64,000 nucleotides of DNA, taken from assembly GCA_914767885.1 (NCBI GenBank), contig CAJZBQ010000025.1, positions 496,001-560,000 of the forward strand, written 5' to 3'. Every line of letters begins with the position of its first letter. Within the stretch, counting starts at the first letter, position 1. Origin of the DNA: Blepharisma stoltei. Its lineage: Eukaryota; Ciliophora; Heterotrichea; Heterotrichida; Blepharismidae. Made by a program: the position numbers and the translations under genes. The notes beneath the pieces were generated by a model, which searched no databases, was not told the origin of the DNA, and saw nothing but the letters and a program-made list of their open reading frames with translations. This document shows, piece by piece, positions 45,701 through 53,977 of this stretch.

Positions 45701-46639
45701 ATATCTACCATAGCTAATGTTCCTGACGAGAAATTCTCGAGATGTATGAATACCTAATACCACCAGTACGGGTATCATCTGGATCGGATTTGGCAGAGCA
45801 GATAGCCCAAACAAGAAATTATACCCATACCACATGAGGACATGCTTCAGCAAGACAATATTTACAAGGACTAACGATTTTATTAGCTCCCTTTAATTGG
45901 AACAAAGTATCGGTAAAATCCTTTTTTTTGGATAAATTAGCCTGCTTTTAAATCTGAAAAAATGTAATCAATTTATTTATTTTTTCTTAAATAATTTTAT
46001 CAATTTTTTTAAAAACAAAATTTAACTCACTCCTCTGTGAGCGAACAAAAATAGTAGGAAAAATCCCTATTTTTTGCAGAACAAAAAATTTTATGAAAAA
46101 AAATATTTTGATATATAAGTGATAATTATTATAACTAAATCTGTTTAATTTTAAACAGCTTACATTTTTAAAAAAAATTAATCCCCCTCTGTGAGCGAAC
46201 AACATTTTTTTGTCCGCTCATGGAGAGGAGAGTAAACAGTTTTTTGATTTCAATTTAAGTAAGAGAGTAAGGAAGACTCCAAAAGAACAGTAATCAAAGT
46301 CGTTTCCATTAAAAGCAGGTTTTTGGCTTCCTCTCCAATATGTCTTGACATTAAAAACAGAAAAATATTCATTGCTTCAGCTGAAAGTATAGAAAATCAA
46401 ACAGTAAATAAATTGTATTTGAGGTTAACTCTATATAAATACACAGCCGTAACCATAGTTATCACTGATGTTATGATGCTTAATTTATGTGTGATAAAGT
46501 CTGCAGTGTATCAAAGAGGTATAAGCAATTTCATAGACGTGGCCAAAGAGATCATTACCAGCATTACGCGCCTGTAGTTTCTTACGCTTTCTAAAAACTC
46601 TTCTTTCCACCATTCTTCTACTGATTCTTTCGATGACAT
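42795..46639 (-). CDS. Hybrid sensor histidine kinase, 713 aa after removal of four insertions
   Basis: Exons 46639-46268, 45883-44902, 44522-44510, 44494-44367, 44163-43695 and 42972-42795 total 714 codons. The N-terminal part has several hydrophobic segments (membrane sensor; no known ligand domain seen). A PAS-like stretch follows (FPDGLIIFDTKFSPELINEKML), then HisKA with the phospho-acceptor box ISHELRTP (His near 334). The HATPase has the N-box LSNAIKFTTKG, G1 DTGIGI and G2 GCGLGLHLS. The receiver domain has VLIVDDNE, phospho-acceptor Asp in IIMDISMP (near 640) and the conserved Lys in YLAKP. All catalytic boxes are intact only after the insertions and one 15-nt intron are removed. Phosphorelay kinases occur in several ciliates; the output partner is not in the window. 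Confidence 0.94.
42973..43694. mobile_element. Class 2 (SINE-like) insertion, 722 bp, apparently two copies, in the receiver domain
   Basis: Flanked by TCATAGAACTGC (42961-42972) and TCATATAACTGC (43683-43694). Removal joins RIKQ to FYEEGKLSSMPAIV, a standard receiver alpha-2/beta-3 region. Two similar 3' edges (GTGATTAGCTATAATTTA near 43408 and ATGATTAGCTACAATTTA near 43653) suggest two copies in a row. The second copy (from about 43433) resembles 3353-3659. GGTTCGAA, like a Pol III B box, is at 43443. Confidence 0.87.
44164..44366. mobile_element. Family 1 IES, short copy (203 bp, TAA direct repeat) in the histidine kinase
   Basis: TAA at 44164-44166 and 44367-44369. The left end is TAACTCCCTCTCCTGAGAG, the right end CTCATGGAGGGAGAGTAA, and the core GATATATAAGTGATAATTAT is at 44281. 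Removal gives QIFKLFRNSSVDQVAQHGCGLGL, the HATPase G2 region. Confidence 0.92.
44495..44509 (-). other. 15-nt intron
   Basis: On the minus strand GTAATATTTATATAG, with A at position 10. Removal joins NAI-K to FTTKGRIELI. It lies only 13 bp from an IES, so that coding piece is 13 nt long. Confidence 0.87.
44523..44901. mobile_element. Class 1 IES (379 bp, TTA direct repeat) in the histidine kinase N-box
   Basis: TTA at 44523-44525 and 44902-44904. The left end is TTACTCCCTCTGCTACTCC with a family 1-like AACGAGCAAAACC; the right end is diverged. Removal gives EVLLNLLSNAIK, the classic N-box. The interior seems to hold two worn copies of the AT-rich core (near 44610 and 44710). Confidence 0.92.
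45884..46267. mobile_element. Family 3 IES (384 bp, TA repeat) containing a nested family 1 IES
   Basis: TA at 45884-45885 and 46268-46269. The left end TAGCTCCCTTTAATTGGAAC is family 3-like. Removal gives LLESSLIKSLVLVNIVLLKHVLMW in frame. About half of its length is the inserted element at 46023-46232. Confidence 0.88.
46023..46232. mobile_element. Nested family 1 IES (210 bp, TAA repeat)
   Basis: TAA at 46023-46025 and 46233-46235. The left end is TAACTCACTCCTCTGTGAGC, with a right hairpin CCCTCTGTGAGCGAACAA / TTGTCCGCTCATGGAGAGG, and the core word is at 46110. It sits wholly inside the outer IES, so the younger insertion went into existing germline-limited DNA. Confidence 0.85.
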
Positions 46640-47381
46640 TATAAAAATAGTTGTTTAATTAAAGTTAATTAATTTTTAAATAGATGGTCCTTAAATTAGG
46701 TGTAGGCTATCATTTTAACAATTTATAACGTTGGATTTCTCAAAATAATTATATTATTTTTCATGACTCCTCCATTAAATCAGAACAAAAAATACTGTTC
46801 CAATTTAAAAGGGATTAAAATTTTTAAAATTATTTTTATAAAACTAAAAATGCAGATTTGAATGCAATATTTTTAGTTTTTAATTTATTTTTATGAAAAA
46901 TTAACTCAAAAATTAATTGAGTTCGTCTGAAAACTGTTTAAATAGTATTGCATTTTTTCACCTTTATTAAATTAGGTAAAGCTAATTTTTATGAAAAAAA
47001 TATTTTCACCTTTAAAATTTTATATGAAAAAAATATTTGGTTTCAATTTAAAGTATTCAAACGATGGAAATTTTACCTATATTTTGTTCCGATTTAAAAG
47101 GGTGCAGACTAAGAGGATTTCTTGGCCATAAAAATGATCATATCTTTAATTTGGGAGTCTCGATAAATGCTTATTTTTTGCCGATGACAAGAAATTTTGA
47201 ATTTCAGCAGAATTATATTCTGGAATATATATTTTTAATATTAATAATTCGAATTATCATATGAATTTTTTATTTTGACAGATAATTTTTGAAATAAATT
47301 CGAAAAAATTGATAAATCATTTTATCAATTGAATGAAAATATAAAAATATTTTAAGGAGTCTTAAATATAACTAATCCTAA
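46640..47381. other. Intergenic region with a probable family 3 IES (about 46763-47110)
   Basis: A family 3 pattern is visible: left TGACTCCTCCATTAAATC with a nearby inverted TGTTCCAATTTAAAAGGG, the core TTGAGTTCGTCTGAAAACTG, and right tandem words TTCAATTTAAAG and TTCCGATTTAAAAGGG. The flanking repeats do not match cleanly (TGA against TAA), so the edges are approximate. Downstream, 47064-47264 is a weak plus-strand ORF (ending in a hydrophobic stretch) that I do not accept as a gene. Confidence 0.55.
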
Positions 47382-47395
47382 CAGTATTAAGAAAT

Positions 47396-47798
47396 AAAAT
47401 GTGACATTAACGAAAGATAGACTCCGAGGCGAACTCCCTATGAAGCAGATTGATCTCATCAATCACGCTGAATACGAATGTCTGTGTCGCTTTTCAGTAG
47501 GCCTTTGCTGCTGAAGAGGGAAGTTGCTTTTTATCAAAGGTTTTCCTGCTCCTGCTTCAGCTAGACAGATGTTGATTACCACATAATCTTTTCCTATTGA
47601 GCCTACAAGAGCACCTTCAATAGGGCAGTTGTCCTAGAGGGGCAGGCTCAGATTGAAAATAAAAAATGGCAGCCTGTCATTTTTCCTGATTTGAACTCTG
47701 ATGCTTATTAAGACTGGCTTTTTTTTAGAGTCAAGATAAGATGATTGCCAGCGAGTTATCCCTCTTATGTGCGATACTTAATAGCAGTATTATGAAAT
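47396..47798. mobile_element. Class 2 (SINE-like) insertion, 403 bp, 3' of the Grc3-like gene
   Basis: Flanked by CAGTATTAAGAAAT (47382-47395) and CAGTATTATGAAAT (47785-47798), 13 of 14 identical. Clear relative of 59069-59473: shared words include CTGAAGAGGGAAGTT, GGTTTTCCTG and TACCACATA in the same order and orientation, and the two lengths are almost equal (403 and 405 bp). Confidence 0.8.
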
Positions 47799-47810
47799 TT
47801 CATTATTGTG

Positions 47811-48728
47811 TTAGTTCTTTCTTCCTGGGTGATATTTCTGTTGTGTTTCTGCCAAAATCACATTATGAAGCACGCACCCAATATCTTCTTCAAACTCATC
47901 ATAAAATTGAGAGCTCCACAAAGCATCTCTTTCCAGCTCTATACAGCCTTCTCCTGTATGGATTTCCAAAGTATCAATCTCATGTATATTTGCTAATGGC
48001 GTGATAATATAAAGCATTCCAGTCTCAGTATTCACATCCCTTATTATCCCCAGCCCTTTGCATTCTGGGATTGGGTCTGCTCTAATTGAAAGTCCACAAA
48101 TTTTAGGAACTAATGCAGGAATAAACCTTGCCTCTATTGGATTCAGATTTATTGTTATGGTCACATCGCTAACAAAGCAAACCCAAGGCTGCTTATCAAT
48201 ATAGTTGTGTGGCAAATCTACTCCAGTTTTCCCAAAGTATTTTTCTAGGATTCTTCCTCTTTCTGCCTTTATATCATTTTTTTGGCTTTCTGGTATTTGC
48301 AATGTGGTAACCTTTGTTGGAGACATGCGGTAAACCCCTTCTAATAGGCTCGATTTTTCCTTTAAAATTGAATTTACTTCTGGATTTTCTGTAAAGTATT
48401 CAATGATATTCGAAGGCTGGGTAATCCTTATTATATCTGATAGCATCGTCTTGCCAATGCCAGATTTTCAGTTGTGGCAATGAACTAATAAAGTTTGATC
48501 ACAAAAACTGGCTCTTCAATGGTGAAAACAGAGCTGAACAGCTTGAAGATATTTTTGAACATTGTGCTTTGGAGATGTAAATCCAATGAAGTAGCTTTTT
48601 ATGTTTTCTTCATTTCTCCTGAGTGAAACTAAACCTGGCGGTCCATTTATTGGATTCGCTAAGTCTGTCTCGAGCACAAAATTGAAGCTTTGTGTGATTT
48701 CGCTGGTCCCAAATATTAAAGAAACCAT
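47811..48728 (-). CDS. Grc3/NOL9-like protein, 305 aa, lacking a visible Walker A motif
   Basis: Grc3/NOL9 enzymes are polynucleotide 5'-kinases in pre-rRNA (ITS2) processing. Seen: NGPPGLVSL, the family's PPG strand; FTSPKHNVQKYLQAVQLCF; LLVHCHNW; GKTMLSDIIRITQPSNIIEYF; and the C-terminal CKGLGIIRDVNTETGMLYIITPL. All match the middle and C-terminal parts of the family. However, the protein starts about 20 residues before NGPPG, where the family has the P-loop GxxxxGKS, and the Asp-Gly-Gln region reads ETDLANPI. In-frame TAA precedes the ATG. Either this is a short, possibly inactive paralogue, or a further exon is missed; only about 130 bp of non-insertion DNA lies upstream before the next gene. 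Confidence 0.72.
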
Positions 48729-48755
48729 TTTTAGACTTTAGTTAAGTGATTTTTT

Positions 48756-49007
48756 CACAATTAAAAATGTCAGTAGAAGTATATATCTGAACTAAGTGAA
48801 AGAAGTCCACGACTTCTTGAAGGCTCGACTAAAGGGAATGATCTATACTGAGTGTAGTGTAGATCAGAGAGTTCGAAGGTGCTTGGGGATAGAAAGAGGT
48901 CAACGGTTAAGCCGACCCACCTACCATATTAGAATTGTGGTCCAAGCTGAGGCCAAGAAATGCAGGGCTTGAAGAGCTATTAAAACTTAAACTTTAAGTG
49001 ATTTTCT
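48756..49007. mobile_element. Class 2 (SINE-like) insertion, 252 bp, just 5' of the Grc3-like gene
   Basis: Flanked by TTAAGTGATTTTTT (48742-48755) and TTAAGTGATTTTCT (48994-49007). The interior is GC-richer with two short stem-like words (AAGTCC..CTTCTTG; GATCTATACT..GTGTAGATC). GAGTTCGAAGG-like text at 48868-48880 resembles a Pol III B box. Confidence 0.78.
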
Positions 49008-49114
49008 GGGAAAATAAGCTGAAACCTTTATCTTCTCTAGGTTTAATAAAAAAATAATAAAAATTGAAGAAATAAATTATGATGTCTATACTTAATATAA
49101 GCACTATAATAAAA

Positions 49115-50273
49115 TTAAGTCCTGCTGAGTGCATTTAACTTTACAAATTCATCTGGCCATTTAATGGTTGAACTTAACATAAAAGTCAAATCAGGCAGAG
49201 GCTCGCCTAAAATATCTTTGGCTGTAAGTGGAGTGGAGATGTATTCAGAAAAAGAGCCGCCAACACTACTTCTTAAAAATGCCATTGAACCATCCACCTC
49301 TTGTGGCTCTGTCATCATTGTAATGTCTTCATGAACGTTCGGAGACTCAGGAGTATGACACTCATTTATTCTGGTATTTTTTAAAAATGTCGACCGAATG
49401 CTCAAATCGGGCCATATTTCTTGGCAAAAATTTTGTCCTTGGCTACTAATTCCAACCTTTAAATGCTTGCAAAATTTAATTGTTAATTTTTTTCATTAAA
49501 AATTTTTTTTCTCGTTTTCAAAAATTAAAAATAAAAATGAATTGAATTATAAAATTTAATACTTATGAAAAAAATTGTGCAAAATGCAATAAAAATTGGC
49601 TTTAGATTATTATTTATGTTTTGAAAAAAATTAATAAAAATATTTTAGCTCTTCAATAGCAGGGAGTAAGCAAATTTGATAGTTGTGGAGTGTGAATAAT
49701 TGTCTGAATCTTTGGTTTGTTGATAAATGCCATTTCTTTAACTGCATATGTATTGTCTAAAGGTTTAAAGAATTCACATATTTCTTGCTTCTCTTGCATC
49801 TTTTCTAACTCTCACATAAAAAAAAATAGCAAGAAGCAGCAGTTTTTTTAATTTTTTTTAAAGCTGTGTAACTAGAGAATTTAGTTTAAAGCATAAAATA
49901 AATAGTTCTTTTATATAAAATAAGCATTATTATGAAATCAAAAAACTCTTTCTTTCAGAGTACAAAGTAAGTGTTTTTGATATTTCACTAATAAGGTTTT
50001 TTCTTCTTCAGATATTTCGGGAGGGACGTATATACAATCAATGTCAATACTTTGGTCACTAACCTCTTCTAGAGGGCACATAGGACAGAGCGCTTCGCAT
50101 AGAGAAATAAAAGATGATTGACTGAATAAAGAATCGCACTAAATAATAATTACAATACTTAAATGGACTATCGGACGTCCTTGTGAGTCACATTCAACGA
50201 TTTTCGGAACTTGTATAACCTCTTCTTTTGCTTCTTCAAAATCCCCAAATCCATCTTCTTCATCAAATGACAT
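49115..50273 (-). CDS. Unknown protein, 252 aa, broken by two IESs and one intron
   Basis: Not recognised. Exons 50273-50154, 50138-49968, 49805-49667 and 49443-49115 total 253 codons. It starts MSFDEEDGFGDFEEAKEE; acidic GFGDF-type motifs of this kind bind clathrin-adaptor ear domains in animals, but that is only a resemblance here. Cys-rich middle (CEALCPMCPLEE), then a helical stretch across the first IES joint (LLVKYQKHLEKMQEKQEICEF), and IWPDLSIRSTFLKNT after the second. Each joint restores the frame. No single open reading frame longer than about 100 codons exists without the removals, so ordinary gene finding would miss it. Confidence 0.85.
49444..49666. mobile_element. Class 1 IES (223 bp, TA direct repeat)
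   Basis: TA at 49444-49445 and 49667-49668. The ends are TACTAATTCCAACCTTT and AATAGCAGGGAGTAA. The interior is very AT-rich, without a core word of the three families. Removal joins QLSNLL to SQGQNFCQE. Confidence 0.85.
49806..49967. mobile_element. Class 1 IES (162 bp, TAA direct repeat)
   Basis: TAA at 49806-49808 and 49968-49970. The ends are TAACTCTCACATAAAA and TTCAGAGTACAAAGTAA. Removal joins VKYQKHL to EKMQEKQEI in frame. Its length is almost equal to the CDPK IES (161 bp). Confidence 0.87.
50139..50153 (-). other. 15-nt intron
   Basis: On the minus strand GTAATTATTATTTAG, with A at position 10. Removal joins PIVHLSI to CDSLFSQSS and removes an in-frame TAG. Confidence 0.87.
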
Positions 50274-50808
50274 TTATGAATTGAAGCATAATAAAAACAT
50301 TATTTTGATTGCTTATTGTGCAAACTATTATGAATTTTTAAATTATTAATTGAGCTCTTTAAAAAAAGAACGTTAAAAATTAAATGAACTAAACTTAGAC
50401 ATAGCATAACTTGCAAATCTAGATTAGAATAGTAAAACTTAGATAGATATGAAACAAAGGTTAAAGAGATCCAATTTAGCGTGCTTTTATATGAATAGCT
50501 AGACTATTGGATCTTATCACTGAAAGCTCTAAAAAATTTATTTTATCAAATATCAAATTCAGAATCTATTTCTGTGCATGCTGTAAAAGGATTTTATTTT
50601 CATAAATAAAGAAGCAAAACGGTATGAAAATTAGACAAAAATATATTAAATTATATAAAGATATATTTTGAAAAGATTGATTTTAATCTTATTAATGAAA
50701 TACTAGCATGCAAAACCCAAAAGGAAATAATCTATAGCCCAATTAATTCAAGAGGAATAATTCAGCCACATCTAGACTTTAAGTAATTTAATTATAATTA
50801 ATTACAAG
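50274..50808. other. AT-rich intergenic spacer
   Basis: No ORF, repeat family word or IES pair was recognised. It separates two minus-strand genes of unknown function. Confidence 0.5.
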
Positions 50809-53523
50809 CTATATGGCCTTAAAAGCTCTTGGGAAAACTCTTCGAACCAAAGCTTCAAATTCTAGCGAAGTTTTAAGTGTGTTTAGCCCTTTTTCTAAAT
50901 AAAAAGACTGCAAATCTCTCAAGTATCTGTAATTTTTCGAGTCACTAGAAATTTCTATGAAGTCTCCTTCATTCTTGATTTTAATCATAAAATAATTTTT
51001 TCATCCCATCACTTCTATATCAAATCTCACTTTCTTTATTACCACAAAAAACGAGTAAAGCTTCACAAAGCTTACCATTTCCATGACCTCCGCCAAATAT
51101 TCATCATCCATAAACTTTGAAGAGTCCTCTTTCATCGAAAAAATGAATCCTGGGTAATAATCCTGCTGCCAGTAAAGAGATTTGCTTTTTTTGATATAGC
51201 ATAGATGCTGCTCTATTATCCTGGTTAACTTAGATATTGACTCATAAAAGATACTGGACTCATATGTGATTTCTTCTTTTAAAACTTCTAAGGCTTCTTC
51301 ATGGAAATCTACTTGGATGTGGACATGGTCTTCTTCAATTTCAGTTAGTTGAATTGAGCACAGGCCATATCCCCTAATTTTTGTAATAATGCTAAAAAAT
51401 GAAACAGAATGCCGACTATCATAAAACAAATTCAAGCAATTTTGTTCCTTCATAAAAAATAGATACGGAGCTATGTTGTTTCTAACCGTGCTCCTCACTT
51501 GATCAGGCTCTTGGTAAGTATTTGAAATTGATAGCTTCAAATTTAAATGGAACTGCTCACCTTCAAATGCTTGTACAGTCAAATCTAAGACTTCAAGCCA
51601 TTGATTATTAATATTAACATTAATTGAAGATGATTTTTACGTCTCATCCGAGACGAGTCTTCGTGGAAGACTCGTTCAGCTGCTAGCGAACCTCCCTAGA
51701 CAAATCAGCATTTCCACCATAGCTCTCACCTGGCTTTCGGCCTTGCTCTTAATGCTGTCTCGGAACCTTGGAGTGACTTGATGTGCTGCTTGAGTGACTA
51801 GAGTTCCAGCTAAGGATAAACTCCCTAGCTAATATCAGTACCAACTATGCCTTTGTCGTCGGCACTAGTGGTCTCTAGGGGTAAAAGCTTTTTTTTCCAA
51901 ATGTCCATCGGGAAGACACAAAATCTTCATTGCCGGACGGACGAGGGAGGAAAAACCCAGCCGGAAAATAAATGCCCAGTGCCCATAGACTCCGTTTCCT
52001 GCTCGGTTTGACTTCAGGCAGCAGCAATGTCCCCAAACTCGAAACAGATCCGGGAGAGGACAGGTATCGCCATTTTATTTGTGTTTCAAGCCATTGATCA
52101 CTTCTTATACTTATAATACAATTCACTGAAGAAATTTGTACGACTCCTTGGAAAACTGTGTCTAGCTTATTTATTTTCAAAACTTTTCTTGTGGAATATT
52201 TTTCTCAGTCAATTTCTGAATCATTTTTAGCAGTAGCATTTGAATAATTTAAATCTGGGCTTCCAAGCAACAATAAACCATTATTTATTTTTTCCACTGT
52301 CTTATTTTCATTTAAATTTCCATTAGTCAAGTATGTGATATCAGGTAAATCCATTGCTGAAACCCTTAATCTTGCTAATTCAACAGATAATTGCTTTTCT
52401 TTTGAGAATTCAGATTCATAAGATGCTAAATCTCTCGTAAGTTCTATTTTATCGCTCGAAGCTTTTTGTATTGCGTAAAGTAATTTATCAATTTTCTTCT
52501 TAAGCCTTTCTATATTCACCGTTTTCTCTTTTTCGCTTACCAGTTGAGAATAGCGAGTAAAAGGATGACTTATTGGCTTTGCAAAACCTATGTTATGAGA
52601 TAATGAAGTAGGTTTTGGCTCTGTTTCTATCTGATTGCTAAGATTGCTGCAAAATCGTCCAGTTGATTTTCCCTGGCTCCTCACCTTGAGAGCAAACAAA
52701 AAAATTTTGCTTAAAATTTATCTTTTGAAAAATTAAAAAAATACCAATTCGTAAAATTGGAAAGCATAAATTTATTTAATTTGTAAAATTTAAGTTTATC
52801 AATTTCTAAAAGGATTAGCTAGAGATTTCATTATAGTAATTATCACTTATTTATAAAGATATTTTTTTATAAAATTACTTACTCCCCCCCCCCCCTCCGT
52901 GAGCGAACAAAACCATTAGAAAAGTCGCCATTTTTTGACCAAAAACCCACCCTCCGTGAGTGAACAAAAAATTTTTTTAATAGAAAAAATTTTAATGGAA
53001 AAAAATTTTGATATATAAGTGATAATTAGTATAATGAAATCTAGAGCTAATTCTGTTTAATTTTAAACAAATTGCGTTTTAAAACATAAATTTTGCAAAT
53101 TAAATTAATATTTGCTTCCCAATTTTTGCAAATTAGGATTTTTTTTTAAATTTCGAAAAAAATATTTTTTATAAAATTTATATATAAATTTTTTTTAAAA
53201 AAAAAAATTAACCCCCCTCCGTGAGCGAACAAAATTTTTTTGTTCGCTCACGGAGGGGGGGGGGAGTTACGAGAACGAAGGATGGGTTTTTTACCCAAAA
53301 AATAGGTATTTTCCATGGTTTGGTTCGCTCACGGAGGGCTTATGTGAGAAGTAGTAGGTTTCAAAGTTAATGATTTACCGTACAGTTTCATGTATTTCTT
53401 TATTCGGACTTGGCTTCTTGAGGAGGAAGGAGGTTTATTGCTAGTTAAGGTGGTAAGAGATTTATAATTTGTATCAGATGTTGGAATTGTACCAATAGCA
53501 GGAAATTGATAATCTTCTTTCAT
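50809..53523 (-). CDS. Unknown coiled-coil protein, 519 aa after removal of two insertions
   Basis: Exons 53523-53337, 52674-52099 and 51605-50809 total 520 codons. The N-terminal third is Ser/Thr/Lys-rich and low in order. A predicted coiled coil follows (about residues 110-170: NIERLKKKIDKLLYAIQKAS, ELTRDLASYESEFSKEKQLS). The C-terminal half is a folded-looking domain with alternating beta-type runs (VVQISSVNCIISIRSDQWLE, FHLNLKLSISNTY, VHIQVDF), a helical middle, and a basic end LVRRVFPRAFKAI. I do not recognise the fold. One TGA (Trp) joins NDSEID to EKYSTRKVLK. Confidence 0.83.
51606..52098. mobile_element. Class 2 (SINE-like) insertion, 493 bp, in the coiled-coil gene
   Basis: Flanked by perfect TTCAAGCCATTGAT at 51592-51605 and 52085-52098. 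Removal gives SIRSDQWLEVLDLTVQAFEG in frame. GC-richer, no terminal inverted repeat, internal stems such as GAGACGAGTCTTC with GAAGACTCG near its left part. Confidence 0.92.
52675..53336. mobile_element. Worn family 1 IES with a second family 1 IES nested inside
   Basis: The coding frame is restored by removal between GGCT copies at 52675-52678 and 53337-53340 (HISQGKSTGRF). There is no TA or TNA at the joint. Left CTCCTCACCTTGAGAGCAAAC and right GGTTCGCTCACGGAGG are family 1 ends, and the core ATTATCACTTATTTATAAAG (52841) is in reverse orientation. Without the inner element the outer one is 274 bp. Confidence 0.87.
52879..53266. mobile_element. Nested, well-preserved family 1 IES (388 bp, TTA repeat)
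   Basis: TTA at 52879-52881 and 53267-53269. Two tandem CCTCCGTGAGCGAACAAAA words at the left, core at 53010, hairpin CCTCCGTGAGCGAACAAAA / TTTTGTTCGCTCACGGAGG at the right. Opposite orientation to its host element. Confidence 0.9.
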
Positions 53524-53977
53524 TAATTGGTTAATTATAATATTTTTAAATTATGATCAGGTAACTATTGGTTTCTCAATCTTTAAAGATAATCACATAT
53601 TAAGAATCATTTAATAAAAAATAAGCTGGGGAAGTTAATATGATTGATTTTTAATAAAAATACAGCATAATATCATTAAACATAGATACATTATTAAAAA
53701 GCAAGAAATATTAAATTTTAGTAGCTTTTTTGGCTGATATATCTATAGACAGATGAATAGGACAAGAGAAATCGCTTTTTAAGGATTTTTAATAATCAGC
53801 TAACTAAATTATTATAATCAGTTGCTCAAAGTTTCTGATCGGGTCCCTCGAGTAAAGATCGATTTTACGTGTGAAAATCCAGAAATTCCACGTGGAAATC
53901 CATTTTTTGGTTCGTGGAGCCGATCAGAAATAACGCCAAAAAATCATATCATCTATTGGCATTATGTGATATCAAAA
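53524..53977. other. Intergenic region between divergent genes
   Basis: AT-rich for 300 bp. The glyoxalase frame is open from 53822, but that extension (LLKVSDRVPRVKIDFTC...) has no homology to the family, so I start the gene at 53978. GAAATTCCACGTGG-type words and the inverted pair CTGATCGGG / CGATCAG at 53836-53929 may be a small hairpin. Confidence 0.5.

Noticed and set aside
47064-47264. 66-codon plus-strand ORF
   Set aside because: Begins inside a probable family 3 IES and runs into AT-rich spacer; no partner exon before the IES could be found.
928-53336. Explaining the class 1 inserts as spliceosomal introns
   Set aside because: Real introns here are 15 nt with GT..AG. The inserts are far longer, bounded by TNA direct repeats with inverted ends, and also occur in intergenic DNA and inside each other.
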